The notes beneath the pieces are model-generated. The model did no database searches. It worked only from the letters and a program-made list of their open reading frames with translations, and was not told the origin of the DNA. Both the position numbers and the translations under genes were made by a program. Of a stretch of 10,560 nt of DNA, positions 1 through 7,397 are shown one piece after another. Origin of the DNA: Actinomycetes bacterium (GTDB lineage: Bacteria; Actinomycetota; Coriobacteriia; WRKU01). The DNA lies in NCBI GenBank assembly GCA_009781565.1, contig WQXV01000022.1, positions 1 to 10,560 on the forward strand. The letters run 5' to 3'. Each line of letters opens with the position of its first letter. The stretch's first letter is position 1.

Positions 1-8
1 AGTCAGGA

Positions 9-27
9 AAACGTTGGCACAACGTTT
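9..27. promoter_or_regulatory. Perfect 19-bp palindrome upstream of purC, candidate operator
   Basis: The sequence AAACGTTGGCACAACGTTT has two 8-bp arms (AAACGTTG and CAACGTTT) around a 3-nt centre. It ends 69 bases before the purC ATG, and no T-run follows it, so it does not look like an intrinsic terminator. Each arm contains the self-complementary hexamer AACGTT, at 10-15 and 21-26, one helical turn apart. A TAGAAT hexamer that could be a -10 box begins at its last base. This fits a repressor site controlling the purine operon, but the regulator is unknown; the CG-centred half sites recall LacI-family operators only loosely. Confidence 0.45.
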
Positions 28-32
28 AGAAT
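27..32 (+). promoter_or_regulatory. Possible -10 box of the purC operon promoter
   Basis: TAGAAT matches the TATAAT consensus at five of six positions and would start transcription near 39-40, giving a leader of about 57 bases. No convincing -35 hexamer lies 16-18 bases upstream (position 4-9 is poor). An alternative -10 is TACGAT at 61-66. The assignment is tentative; it is listed because the palindrome at 9-27 would cover its spacer. Confidence 0.25.
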
Positions 33-96
33 TTTCGTGCCACTAGCCTAGCGTTTCCGCTACGATAGATACGTAACAGTTGAAGAGAGGGTTTTC

Positions 97-975
97 ATGC
101 TAGCGCCAGACTCGCACGGCAAAGTCCGTGATATTTATGATTTGGGAGACCAGTTACTCTTAGTTGCCACCGACCGATTGAGCGCATTCGATTTCGTGCT
201 CGAAGACCCGATCCCCTACAAAGGCGAAGTGCTGACGAAACTGAGCCTTTTTTGGTTCGACCTGATGGGTGATGTCGTCGACAATCACCTGATATCGACC
301 GACGTTGACGATCTGCCCGAGCAGTTCAAACCCTATGAGGACTATCTGCGGGGACGCTTCATGCTGGTCAAGAAGGCCGAGCCCTTCCCGGTCGAGTGCA
401 TCGTGCGCGGATACCTGACCGGCTCAGGCATCAAGGAATACCAGCGCGAGGGTACCGTGTGTGGGATCGAACTGGAGCCTGGACTGGTCGAGGCAAGCAA
501 GCTCGAACCGGCGCTGTTCACCCCTTCGACCAAAGCCGAGCTGGGAGACCACGACGAGAACATCAGCTTCGAGCGTATGGTCGAGCTCGTCGGTGCCGAT
601 GATGCCGAAGCACTGCGGCGCGCCTCCCTCGATCTGTATGAGACCGCGCGGACCTATGCGCAAACGCGCGGTATCAATATCGCCGATACCAAATTCGAGT
701 TCGGTAAACACGACGGTCGCCTTATCTTGATCGATGAGGTGCTGACCCCCGACTCGTCACGATTCTGGCCAGCCGACGAGTATGTCGAAGGTCAGATACA
801 GCCGAGCTTCGACAAGCAGATCGTGCGCAACTGGCTCGAAAACAGTGGATGGGACAAGACCTCTGATCCACCCCGGCTTCCCGACGAGATCATCGAGCTG
901 ACCTCCAACAAATACATCGAGGCCTACGAGAAGATCACTGGAGAGCCCTTCGTAGCGGAGAGCATCTACGCATGA
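97..975 (+). CDS. purC: Phosphoribosylaminoimidazole-succinocarboxamide synthase (SAICAR synthetase)
   Basis: PurC joins CAIR and aspartate with ATP to form SAICAR in cytosolic purine synthesis. The 292-residue protein shows the family's landmarks in order: the nucleotide-binding GKVRDIYD at 8-15, ATDRLSAFD at 24-32, the PVECIVRGYLTGS signature at 98-110, LFTPSTKAELGDHDEN at 140-155, and a LIDEVLTPDSSRFW segment near 211-224. The length is normal for the roughly 290-300 residue class. The ATG at 97 is the only plausible start, because an in-frame TAG lies at 49-51 with no start codon in between; a GAGAGG ribosome binding site at 85-90 sits six bases upstream. The N-terminus before GKVRD is short (seven residues). 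The stop codon overlaps the next gene's ATG (ATGA, 972-975). First gene of the purine string. Confidence 0.96.
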   Translation: MLAPDSHGKVRDIYDLGDQLLLVATDRLSAFDFVLEDPIPYKGEVLTKLSLFWFDLMGDVVDNHLISTDVDDLPEQFKPYEDYLRGRFMLVKKAEPFPVECIVRGYLTGSGIKEYQREGTVCGIELEPGLVEASKLEPALFTPSTKAELGDHDENISFERMVELVGADDAEALRRASLDLYETARTYAQTRGINIADTKFEFGKHDGRLILIDEVLTPDSSRFWPADEYVEGQIQPSFDKQIVRNWLENSGWDKTSDPPRLPDEIIELTSNKYIEAYEKITGEPFVAESIYA

Positions 976-1484
976 GTCGGCGCAGCCCGCTGAACAAACG
1001 CTATCAAAAAGAGACCACGCCCAAGGGAGTGAGTAAAAAATCAGCGGCAAGTGCCAAACCGGCGCGCAAACAATCCAGCGGACGCCCAAGTCAGAGCTCC
1101 AAAACTGCGGAGAAGACACGCCCACGTTTGGCTCCCGACACCGATGAATATCGCAGCGCACGAAAACAGTGGTCGATCGCTTTGGCGGTCGCTGCCCTGT
1201 CACTGTGTCTGTCCTTGGTGTTGACGCGCGAACAGTTCAAAGAGTACATCCCCTTTGATGAAACGACGGCGTTCTTCATACAGTCGGCACTCACGTGGGG
1301 CGCGACCGGTCTGATCGCCTATGCTTGGTGGCTTGATTTTACCCAGATCCGCCCGCGCATGAAAGCGCATCAAGCGGGCATCACCTATGAGGAGTATCAG
1401 GAGAGGCGGCAAGCCAAGCGTGCCGCGAAGAAGCACGTCGACAATGAGGACGCTCATGATCCGAGCGAGGAGACACAGGAGTAG
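972..1484 (+). CDS. Unrecognised two-helix membrane protein with long basic N-terminus
   Basis: I do not recognise this 170-residue protein. Residues 1-66 are low-complexity and strongly basic (19 Lys/Arg against 5 Asp/Glu; rich in Ser, Ala and Pro), probably disordered. Two hydrophobic segments follow, about 67-85 (WSIALAVAALSLCLSLVLT) and 101-121, joined by a short loop containing FKEYIPFDE. A charged, partly helical tail (EEYQERRQAKRAAKK) closes the protein. The positive-inside rule places both ends in the cytoplasm. Its ATG overlaps the purC stop by four bases and the next gene starts three bases after its stop, so it is very likely translated with the purine enzymes. There is no resemblance to PurS (about 80 residues, soluble) or PurQ (a class I glutaminase with a GxCxG motif). 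Real coding is supported by coupling and a coherent hydrophobicity pattern; function is unknown. Confidence 0.85.
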   Translation: MSRRSPLNKRYQKETTPKGVSKKSAASAKPARKQSSGRPSQSSKTAEKTRPRLAPDTDEYRSARKQWSIALAVAALSLCLSLVLTREQFKEYIPFDETTAFFIQSALTWGATGLIAYAWWLDFTQIRPRMKAHQAGITYEEYQERRQAKRAAKKHVDNEDAHDPSEETQE

Positions 1485-1487
1485 TAG

Positions 1488-1943
1488 ATGTTTACCCTGA
1501 CCCCTTTCTTCTATGCGTTGATGGCCGTCTACTTTCTGATCATTGTTGCAGCAGCATGGGTCGTCTACGATTCGTCGCAGCCACAACGCAGTCGCCAGCT
1601 CGCCCGCATCGAGGATCTCGGCAGCAAGCATCGGGAGCCCTTGGTCGCCTATCGCATATACTGTGCGATCATGGTCGTGCTCTATCTGCTCAACCTGCTC
1701 TTCGGGTTCCTTCCCTTCGTGCGCGGGACGTTCGCCTACCAATTCTCCATCCTGTCGTTCGCGTGGGCTTTGGTGGGCATCTTCGTCATCATCGCCTATC
1801 TGCTGCGTGTCGTCTTTCCCAAAGAAAAAACCCTTGTCGAAAATACCCTTGCTGATCCAGCAAGCGAAGATAGAGAAGTACCCGTGTTAGAACACGAATC
1901 AAGTGACGAGGCCGAGTCGATCATTGAGGAGCAACTCTTATGA
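1488..1943 (+). CDS. Unrecognised three-helix membrane protein with acidic tail
   Basis: This 151-residue protein is not one I recognise. It has three hydrophobic segments, about 6-27, 57-77 and 84-108, with a basic loop at 33-50 (RSRQLAR and nearby Lys/Arg). The tail from 111 carries 13 Asp/Glu and only three Lys/Arg. The basic loop suggests the N-terminus faces out and the acidic tail lies in the cytoplasm. The ATG is preceded by AGGAG at 1477-1481, six bases upstream, and lies three bases after the previous stop. Its TGA overlaps the purL ATG (ATGA, 1940-1943), so it is tied translationally to both neighbours. It may work with the preceding basic-tailed membrane protein. No enzymatic motif is visible, and nothing in it resembles PurS or PurQ. 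Confidence 0.85.
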   Translation: MFTLTPFFYALMAVYFLIIVAAAWVVYDSSQPQRSRQLARIEDLGSKHREPLVAYRIYCAIMVVLYLLNLLFGFLPFVRGTFAYQFSILSFAWALVGIFVIIAYLLRVVFPKEKTLVENTLADPASEDREVPVLEHESSDEAESIIEEQLL

Positions 1944-4195
1944 CACCAGTATCAGAACTGACCGCCGAGACCGCACCGGATCTAGCCGTTGAGTTAGGTT
2001 TGACGCCTGACGAATACGTCAAGATCACCGAGATCCTGGGTCGCATCCCGACCAAGACCGAACTGTATATGTATTCGCTGATGTGGTCTGAGCACTGCTC
2101 GTACAAGACCTCAGGCAAGTATCTCAAGACGTTTCCGACCGAAGGTGAGCATGTCTTGCAAGGACCCGGTGAGAATGCCGGGGTCATCAGCGCCGGAGAC
2201 GGACTGGCACTCGCCTTCAAGATGGAGTCGCACAACCACCCCAGCGCGATCGATCCCTTCGAAGGTGCTGGTACCGGTATTGGCGGGTGTGCACGCGACA
2301 TCTTCGCCATGGGCGCGCGTCCTATCGCCTTTATCGGATCGACGCGCTTCGGAAAGCTTGACAGCAAACGACAGCGTTGGCTCTTCGAAGAGGCGACCAA
2401 AGGGATCGCCTCCTACAGCGTCGGAATGAATGTGCCGACGGTAGCCGGTGAGGTCTATTTCGAGGACGCCTACGAAGGCAACTGTCTGATCAACGCGATG
2501 GCGGTCGGGCTGCTTAAAGAGGAGAACCTCATCCGTGCGCAAGCCCATGGTGTCGGCAATCCCGTCATCTTGATCGGTCTGCCGACCGGTCGCGAGGGTA
2601 TCGGTGGCGCCAGCGTGCTGGCAAGTGCCGAGTTCGTCGCGAGCGAAGACGGTGAGAGCCCCGATGTCGACGTGACCGGGGTCATCGGTGACCCCGATGG
2701 GGGGCGGCGTCTGAGCGAGGTCAGCCTCGAGTTGCTCGAGCGCGGTCTGCTCATCGGTCTGGGAGATCTGGGCGCGGCGGGTCTGACCAGCTCAGCCAGT
2801 GAGATGGCAGCACGTGCCGGTACCGGGATCGAGATCGATGTGGACAAGGTGCCTCAAAAGGAAGACGCGATGGAGCCTCATGAGATCATGGTCTCCGAGA
2901 CCCAGGAGCGCATGCTGGCGGTCATCGAGGAAAAGGATCTCGATGCGGTCAAGGAGGTCTGCGAGAAGTGGGAGCTGCCGGTGACCGTGGTCGGCAAGGT
3001 GACCGATACCGGTAACTTCGTGGTCCGTGGCGGAGACACCATCCATGGTGAGATGCCTGCGCAATCATTGGCAGAGGACGCGCCACCCAACGATCCGGCG
3101 ACCAAGCGCCCCATCTATATCGATGTTGCGGCAAAATTCGACACTGAGGGCCTCGATCATCCCAAGACGCTTGCCGATCTCAACCAGACCCTGCTCACCC
3201 TTCTGGGTAGTGCCAACATCTGCTCACGTCGTTGGGCATACCAGCAAGAGGATGCCGTGGTCGATGACCGGGTCCTGATCGGTCCGGGCAGTGACGCGGC
3301 GGTGATGCGCATCGGTGAGGGCGACAGCATGCGCGCCTTCGCGGTCTCGGCTGACTGTAATGGACGCTATGTCTACCTCGATCCGTATCGGGGTGCGCAG
3401 ATCGCACTTGCCGAGTCGGCCCGCAACGTAACGTGTGTCGGGGCAGAGCCTGCCGCGATCACTGACTGCCTCAACTTCGGTAATCCCGAGAAGCCCGAGG
3501 TGTTCTGGACCTTCGTCGAGTCCATCCGCGGTATCGCTGACGGTTGCAAGGCGTTGGGTATCCCGGTCATCAGTGGCAACGTGAGCTTCTACAACGAGAG
3601 TAACGGTGTGGCGATCTATCCCACACCGGTCATAGGTATGGTCGGGCTGCTCGATGAGGTCGATGAGAGCTGTACGCTGGACTTCAAGGATTACGGCGAT
3701 GTCGTCATCTTGGTCGGCGAGACCGACAACGAGCTAGGTGGCAGCGAATATCTCAATGTCATCCACAACGAAGCTGCCGGTGTGATCCCGGCACTCGATC
3801 TCGAACTTGAGCGCGATGTGCAAGATGTCGTGCGCAAGCTGATCCGTAAAGACCTGATCAAGAGTGCGCATGACTGCAGCGACGGAGGGTTTGCCGTCGC
3901 TCTGGCCGAGTCCTGTATCGCCGGTGACATCGGCGCTACCGTGGTCCTCGATGACGATCTGGCTCCTCATGCGTCGCTGTTCTCAGAGACGCAAAGCCGT
4001 ATCATCATCACGTGCGATCCCGAAGATGTCGATCACGTCATCGATGCTCTGACCCATGCGAAGGTCCCCTACAGCGTCATCGGGGAGGTCGGCGGCGACC
4101 GGTTGTTGATCGACCAAGCGATCGATCTTCCTCTTGCCGAGGTGGCCCCCGCCTACAACTATGCGCTGGAGAAGATGCTGGCCGGTCAGGACTAA
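1940..4195 (+). CDS. purL: Phosphoribosylformylglycinamidine synthase subunit PurL (small type)
   Basis: PurL converts FGAR to FGAM using ATP and ammonia. At 751 residues it is the small form found in Bacillus and actinobacteria (around 740), without the N-terminal PurS-like and C-terminal glutaminase domains of the roughly 1300-residue enterobacterial enzyme. Seen here are LYMYSLMWSEHCSYKTS at 42-58 (catalytic-region His52), MESHNHPSAIDPFEGAGTGIGG at 95-116 with two conserved histidines, DCLNFGNPEKP, ISGNVSFYNES in the second half and CSDGGFAVALAES near the end, consistent with the duplicated AIRS-like fold. By family knowledge it needs PurQ for ammonia and PurS for assembly, and neither is in this window. 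GAGGAG at 1926-1931, eight bases upstream, supports the start. purF begins three bases after the stop. Confidence 0.96.
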   Translation: MTPVSELTAETAPDLAVELGLTPDEYVKITEILGRIPTKTELYMYSLMWSEHCSYKTSGKYLKTFPTEGEHVLQGPGENAGVISAGDGLALAFKMESHNHPSAIDPFEGAGTGIGGCARDIFAMGARPIAFIGSTRFGKLDSKRQRWLFEEATKGIASYSVGMNVPTVAGEVYFEDAYEGNCLINAMAVGLLKEENLIRAQAHGVGNPVILIGLPTGREGIGGASVLASAEFVASEDGESPDVDVTGVIGDPDGGRRLSEVSLELLERGLLIGLGDLGAAGLTSSASEMAARAGTGIEIDVDKVPQKEDAMEPHEIMVSETQERMLAVIEEKDLDAVKEVCEKWELPVTVVGKVTDTGNFVVRGGDTIHGEMPAQSLAEDAPPNDPATKRPIYIDVAAKFDTEGLDHPKTLADLNQTLLTLLGSANICSRRWAYQQEDAVVDDRVLIGPGSDAAVMRIGEGDSMRAFAVSADCNGRYVYLDPYRGAQIALAESARNVTCVGAEPAAITDCLNFGNPEKPEVFWTFVESIRGIADGCKALGIPVISGNVSFYNESNGVAIYPTPVIGMVGLLDEVDESCTLDFKDYGDVVILVGETDNELGGSEYLNVIHNEAAGVIPALDLELERDVQDVVRKLIRKDLIKSAHDCSDGGFAVALAESCIAGDIGATVVLDDDLAPHASLFSETQSRIIITCDPEDVDHVIDALTHAKVPYSVIGEVGGDRLLIDQAIDLPLAEVAPAYNYALEKMLAGQD

Positions 4196-4198
4196 GTG

Positions 4199-5635
4199 AT
4201 GCACTGCTACGATGACGATATCGTCCGTGACGAATGTGGAATATTCGCGGTCTATGCACCGGGTGAGGATGTCGCGCGCTATACCTACTTTGCGCTGCAG
4301 GCACTTCAGCATCGCGGACAGGAAAGCGCAGGTATCGCGGTCGGTGATGGCCAGACGGTCACCTGCGTCAAGAATCTGGGCCTGGTCGCGCAGGTGTTCT
4401 CCGATGCGGATATCAATGCTCTGCAAGGAAACCTCGCGATCGGACATACACGTTATCCCAGCAAGGGCGAGCACCCCTCATGGTCGAGCGCGCAACCGCA
4501 CATGTCCAGTATCGGACGACAGCTGGTCGCGCTGGCCCATAACGGCAATCTGGTAGAGATTCGCGAGCTGCGGGCTCGTCTGGCAGAGCACGATATCGAG
4601 CTCGATACTCGATCGACCTCGCAAGCGTTGGCAACGATCATCAGCTACTTCACGCAGAAACATCGCCATATCCGCGACGGAATGAAAGAGACGATGAGTC
4701 TGATCGAAGGTGCCTACGCGGTGGTCTTGATGACCGAGAATGCCATCTATGCGTTTCGCGATCCCCATGGGATCAGACCGCTGGTCATCGGCAAGCTGCC
4801 GGACAACAAGGGACTGGTCGTCACCAGCGAGACTTCCGCGCTCGACATCATCGGTGCGACCTATATGCGCGACGTCAGACCGGGCGAGATCATCAAGATC
4901 AGCCGCAACGGTCTAGAGTCGATGCAAGGTGCACCCCACGTGCGCGAGGCGTTCTGCGTGTTCGAGTTCGCCTATATCGCTCGACCCGACTCGGTCTTTT
5001 ACGGAAAGACGATCTATGAGGTGCGCCACCGCATGGGCGAGATCTTGGATCGTGAAGCACCGGTCGAGGCTGACATGGTCATGGGAACACCGGCAAGTGG
5101 GGTCCCGGCCGCAATAGGCTATGCGGCAGGAAGCGGCATCGTCTATGGCGAGGGGCTGACCAAGAACAACTATGTCGGTCGCACTTTCATCGAGCCCAGT
5201 CAAGCGCTCCGTCGCCTGGGAGTCCGCATGAAGCTGAATCCCATCAAATCGAGTGTCGCCGGCAAACGCATCATCTTGGTCGATGACTCCATCGTGCGTG
5301 GTACGACCATGCGCGAACTGGTCAAGACGTTGCGCAGTGGAGGCGCGAAGGAAGTGCACCTACGCATCAGCTCACCACCGGTCCTGTGGCCGTGCTTTTA
5401 CGGGGTCGACACCGACACGAGAGATCAGCTGATCGCCGCCTCACTCAACATCGATGAGATCTGCGATTACGTCGGAGCCGATTCACTCGCATTCATCACT
5501 TTGGAAGGGATGATCGAGGCGACGGGCAGAGATGCCGATCAACTGTGCTTGGCGTGCTTTAACGACGACTATCCGGTGCCGGTCTCTGATGAGGTCAAGA
5601 ATAGTAAGAAAGGTCGCGACACCTGGAAAGACTGA
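4199..5635 (+). CDS. purF: Amidophosphoribosyltransferase
   Basis: PurF makes phosphoribosylamine from PRPP and glutamine, the committed purine step. An N-terminal glutaminase domain begins with ECGIF: Cys13 is the expected nucleophile, exposed after removal of a 12-residue propeptide as in Bacillus subtilis. GHTRYPSKG and AHNGNL are glutaminase landmarks. The C-terminal phosphoribosyltransferase domain carries the PRPP loop IILVDDSIVRGTT at 358-370. Four cysteines, 253 (before the ARPDS stretch), 399 (WPCFYG) and 450/453 (CLAC), match the ligands of the [4Fe-4S] cluster of the Bacillus enzyme. A GTG at 4196 lies in frame directly before the ATG; I prefer ATG 4199 because AGGA at 4188-4191 is then seven bases away rather than four. 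The length, 478 residues, is normal. Its start is three bases after the purL stop, so coupling is likely. Confidence 0.95.
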   Translation: MHCYDDDIVRDECGIFAVYAPGEDVARYTYFALQALQHRGQESAGIAVGDGQTVTCVKNLGLVAQVFSDADINALQGNLAIGHTRYPSKGEHPSWSSAQPHMSSIGRQLVALAHNGNLVEIRELRARLAEHDIELDTRSTSQALATIISYFTQKHRHIRDGMKETMSLIEGAYAVVLMTENAIYAFRDPHGIRPLVIGKLPDNKGLVVTSETSALDIIGATYMRDVRPGEIIKISRNGLESMQGAPHVREAFCVFEFAYIARPDSVFYGKTIYEVRHRMGEILDREAPVEADMVMGTPASGVPAAIGYAAGSGIVYGEGLTKNNYVGRTFIEPSQALRRLGVRMKLNPIKSSVAGKRIILVDDSIVRGTTMRELVKTLRSGGAKEVHLRISSPPVLWPCFYGVDTDTRDQLIAASLNIDEICDYVGADSLAFITLEGMIEATGRDADQLCLACFNDDYPVPVSDEVKNSKKGRDTWKD

Positions 5636-5666
5636 CACACGCCCTGCAATACTAGCGCAAAGCTAT

Positions 5667-5672
5667 AGGAGG
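5667..5672 (+). promoter_or_regulatory. Ribosome binding site fixing the purM start
   Basis: AGGAGG is a full-strength Shine-Dalgarno sequence. It is ten bases from the ATG at 5683 but only one base from an in-frame TTG at 5674, which rules the TTG out as a start. It lies in the 47-base purF-purM gap, just after a small TAGC-GCAAA-GCTA hairpin at 5653-5665. Confidence 0.75.
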
Positions 5673-5682
5673 TTTGCTTCGA

Positions 5683-6720
5683 ATGGCAGTAACGTATAAA
5701 GACGCCGGAGTTGATATCGATGCGGGTGCGCAGGCTGTCGAGCGTATCCGCGAATCGGTCCAGAGCACGTATCGTGACGAGGTCGTCGGTGATATCGGTG
5801 GATTCGGTGGATGCTTCAGTGCAGCCGGGCTCAAAGATATGAAAGACCCGATCCTGGTCAGTGGGACCGATGGGGTCGGCACGAAGATCCGCCTGGCCCA
5901 ACTGATGGACAAGCATGACACTGTCGGTATCGATTGCGTGGCGATGTGTGCCAACGATATCGTGGTCACCGGAGCCGAGCCCCAGTTCTTCCTCGACTAT
6001 ATCGCCATCGGCAAGATGGACAGCGAGCGCATCTCAGATATCGTAGCCGGAGTCGCCGAAGGGTGTCGCCAGGCAGGCGCCGCACTGATCGGTGGCGAGA
6101 TGGCCGAGCACCCCGGTGTGATGGATCCCGATGATTATGATGTCAGTGGGTTCTGCGTCGGTGCGGTCGATCGCGACAAGATCATCGATGGGTCGCGCGT
6201 CGCGGCCGGCGATGTCATCTTAGGCCTTGCATCAAGCGGCATACACAGCAACGGGTTCTCGCTGGTGCGTCGCGTACTCATCGAGAATCAAGACGATCAG
6301 CGCGCAGCGTTGCAGGCCACACCTGACAAGCTGGAGGGTAGAACGCTGGGCGATGCGCTGCTCGAGCCGACCCGCATCTATGTGGCACAGATCCGTGCCC
6401 TGCAAAAGGCTGGTGTCGACATCAAAGCGTTGGCGCACGTGACCGGGGGAGGTATCACCGAAAACCTCAATCGGGTCCTTCCCGAGACGCTGGATGCACA
6501 GGTAACTCGCGGTTCCTGGCCCGTACCTGCCATCATCGACGTGGTGGTCGATGCGGCCGGGCTCAGCGATGAGGAAGCTTACAAGACCTTCAATATGGGC
6601 GTCGGGTTCGCTCTGGTCGTCTCACCTGATCAGGTCGACAAGATCCGAGAGGTCCTTAACGAGGACGTCTTCGAGATCGGGACGATCGTGGCGGGAAGCG
6701 GTCAGGTGGTCTACGCATGA
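5683..6720 (+). CDS. purM: Phosphoribosylformylglycinamidine cyclo-ligase (AIR synthetase)
   Basis: PurM closes the imidazole ring, converting FGAM to AIR with ATP. The 345-residue protein opens with YKDAGVDIDAG at 5-15, the typical family start, then GTDGVGTK at 61-68 (ATP-binding signature), MCANDIVVTGAEP at 88-100, GGEMAEHPG at 137-145 and HVTGGGITENLNRVLP in the C-terminal half. The HPG and following PDDYD resemble actinobacterial PurM more than the MPG form common elsewhere. The usual Thr of GGETAE is Met here. The start is set by the AGGAGG at 5667-5672; the upstream TTG at 5674 is too close to it. The stop overlaps the purN ATG (ATGA, 6717-6720). The product feeds the carboxylation steps, whose genes are not in the window. 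Confidence 0.96.
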   Translation: MAVTYKDAGVDIDAGAQAVERIRESVQSTYRDEVVGDIGGFGGCFSAAGLKDMKDPILVSGTDGVGTKIRLAQLMDKHDTVGIDCVAMCANDIVVTGAEPQFFLDYIAIGKMDSERISDIVAGVAEGCRQAGAALIGGEMAEHPGVMDPDDYDVSGFCVGAVDRDKIIDGSRVAAGDVILGLASSGIHSNGFSLVRRVLIENQDDQRAALQATPDKLEGRTLGDALLEPTRIYVAQIRALQKAGVDIKALAHVTGGGITENLNRVLPETLDAQVTRGSWPVPAIIDVVVDAAGLSDEEAYKTFNMGVGFALVVSPDQVDKIREVLNEDVFEIGTIVAGSGQVVYA

Positions 6721-7322
6721 TCAAGATCGGTGTGCTCATCAGTGGGAGTGGTTCGAACCTCCAGGCGATCATCGATGCAATCGAGGCAGATACGCTGGAC
6801 GCACAGATCGTAACGGTGATATCGAACAAGGCCGACGCCTACGGGTTGGAGCGTGCCAAAGCCGCAGGAATTCGCGCGGTGTTTCTCGATCCCAAAGACT
6901 ACCCCGATAGCGCTGCTTACAACGTTGCGATCCGCGACGAGCTCCAAGATCAAGGAGCGCAGTACGTGGTGATGGCCGGATACATGAAGCTACTGGGCTC
7001 AGAAGTGCTCGAGGCTTTTCCGATGCGGGTACTCAACCTGCATCCTGCGTTGTTGCCGTCCTTTCCTGGTGCCCACGGTATCGAAGACGCACTTGACTAC
7101 GGTGTGAAGGTCACCGGTATCACGGTCCATTTTGCCGATGAGCAGTTCGATCGAGGACCCATCATCGCACAGAAGGCGATCGAGATCGCTGAAGGTGACA
7201 CGCCCGATACCCTGGCCGAGCGCATCCATGCGGCAGAGCACAAGCTCTACCCGCAGGTGTTGCAATGGATCGCTGATGATCGGCTGACCGTTAAGGGACG
7301 TCGCGTAGTGCTCCGCTCGTAG
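6717..7322 (+). CDS. purN: Phosphoribosylglycinamide formyltransferase (10-formyl-THF dependent)
   Basis: PurN transfers a formyl group from 10-formyltetrahydrofolate to GAR, giving FGAR, the substrate of PurL. The 201-residue protein has the glycine-rich phosphate loop SGSGSNLQA at 9-17, VLNLHPALLPSFPG at 105-118 with the catalytic Asn107 and His109, and DEQFDRGPI with Asp145, 36 residues after the His as in the Escherichia coli Asn106/His108/Asp144 triad. All three catalytic residues are present. AGGTGG at 6704-6709, seven bases upstream, supports the start, which overlaps the purM stop by four bases. It is the last gene of the tightly spaced set; a 75-base gap separates it from purH. Confidence 0.96.
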   Translation: MIKIGVLISGSGSNLQAIIDAIEADTLDAQIVTVISNKADAYGLERAKAAGIRAVFLDPKDYPDSAAYNVAIRDELQDQGAQYVVMAGYMKLLGSEVLEAFPMRVLNLHPALLPSFPGAHGIEDALDYGVKVTGITVHFADEQFDRGPIIAQKAIEIAEGDTPDTLAERIHAAEHKLYPQVLQWIADDRLTVKGRRVVLRS

Positions 7323-7383
7323 GTCATCTGAGCGGCTGCTCGATAAAGCTTAGATAGTTCGTAAGATTGTAAGGTATGAAGGT

Positions 7384-7389
7384 AGGGGG
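7384..7389 (+). promoter_or_regulatory. Strong ribosome binding site of purH
   Basis: AGGGGG lies eight bases upstream of the purH ATG in the 75-base purN-purH gap. That gap also holds a four-base-pair GAGC/GCTC hairpin (7330-7341) without a T-run and a TAAGAT (7362-7367) with no good -35. I therefore see no firm promoter or terminator there, and purH is probably read from the upstream transcript. Confidence 0.55.
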
Positions 7390-7397
7390 AAGCGCAC

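Noticed and set aside
1..96. Purine riboswitch upstream of purC
   Set aside because: The leader from the likely start is too short and shows no three-way junction pattern; a protein operator is a better fit.
972..1943. The two genes between purC and purL as divergent PurS and PurQ
   Set aside because: Both are strongly hydrophobic with two or three membrane segments; neither has the PurQ nucleophile motif or the small soluble PurS form.
5674..5682. TTG start giving three extra residues on PurM
   Set aside because: It lies one base after the AGGAGG, too close for initiation; ATG 5683 fits spacing and the family N-terminus.
7323..7397. Possible terminator or promoter between purN and purH
   Set aside because: The GAGC/GCTC hairpin has four base pairs and no T-run, and TAAGAT lacks a -35; neither is convincing.
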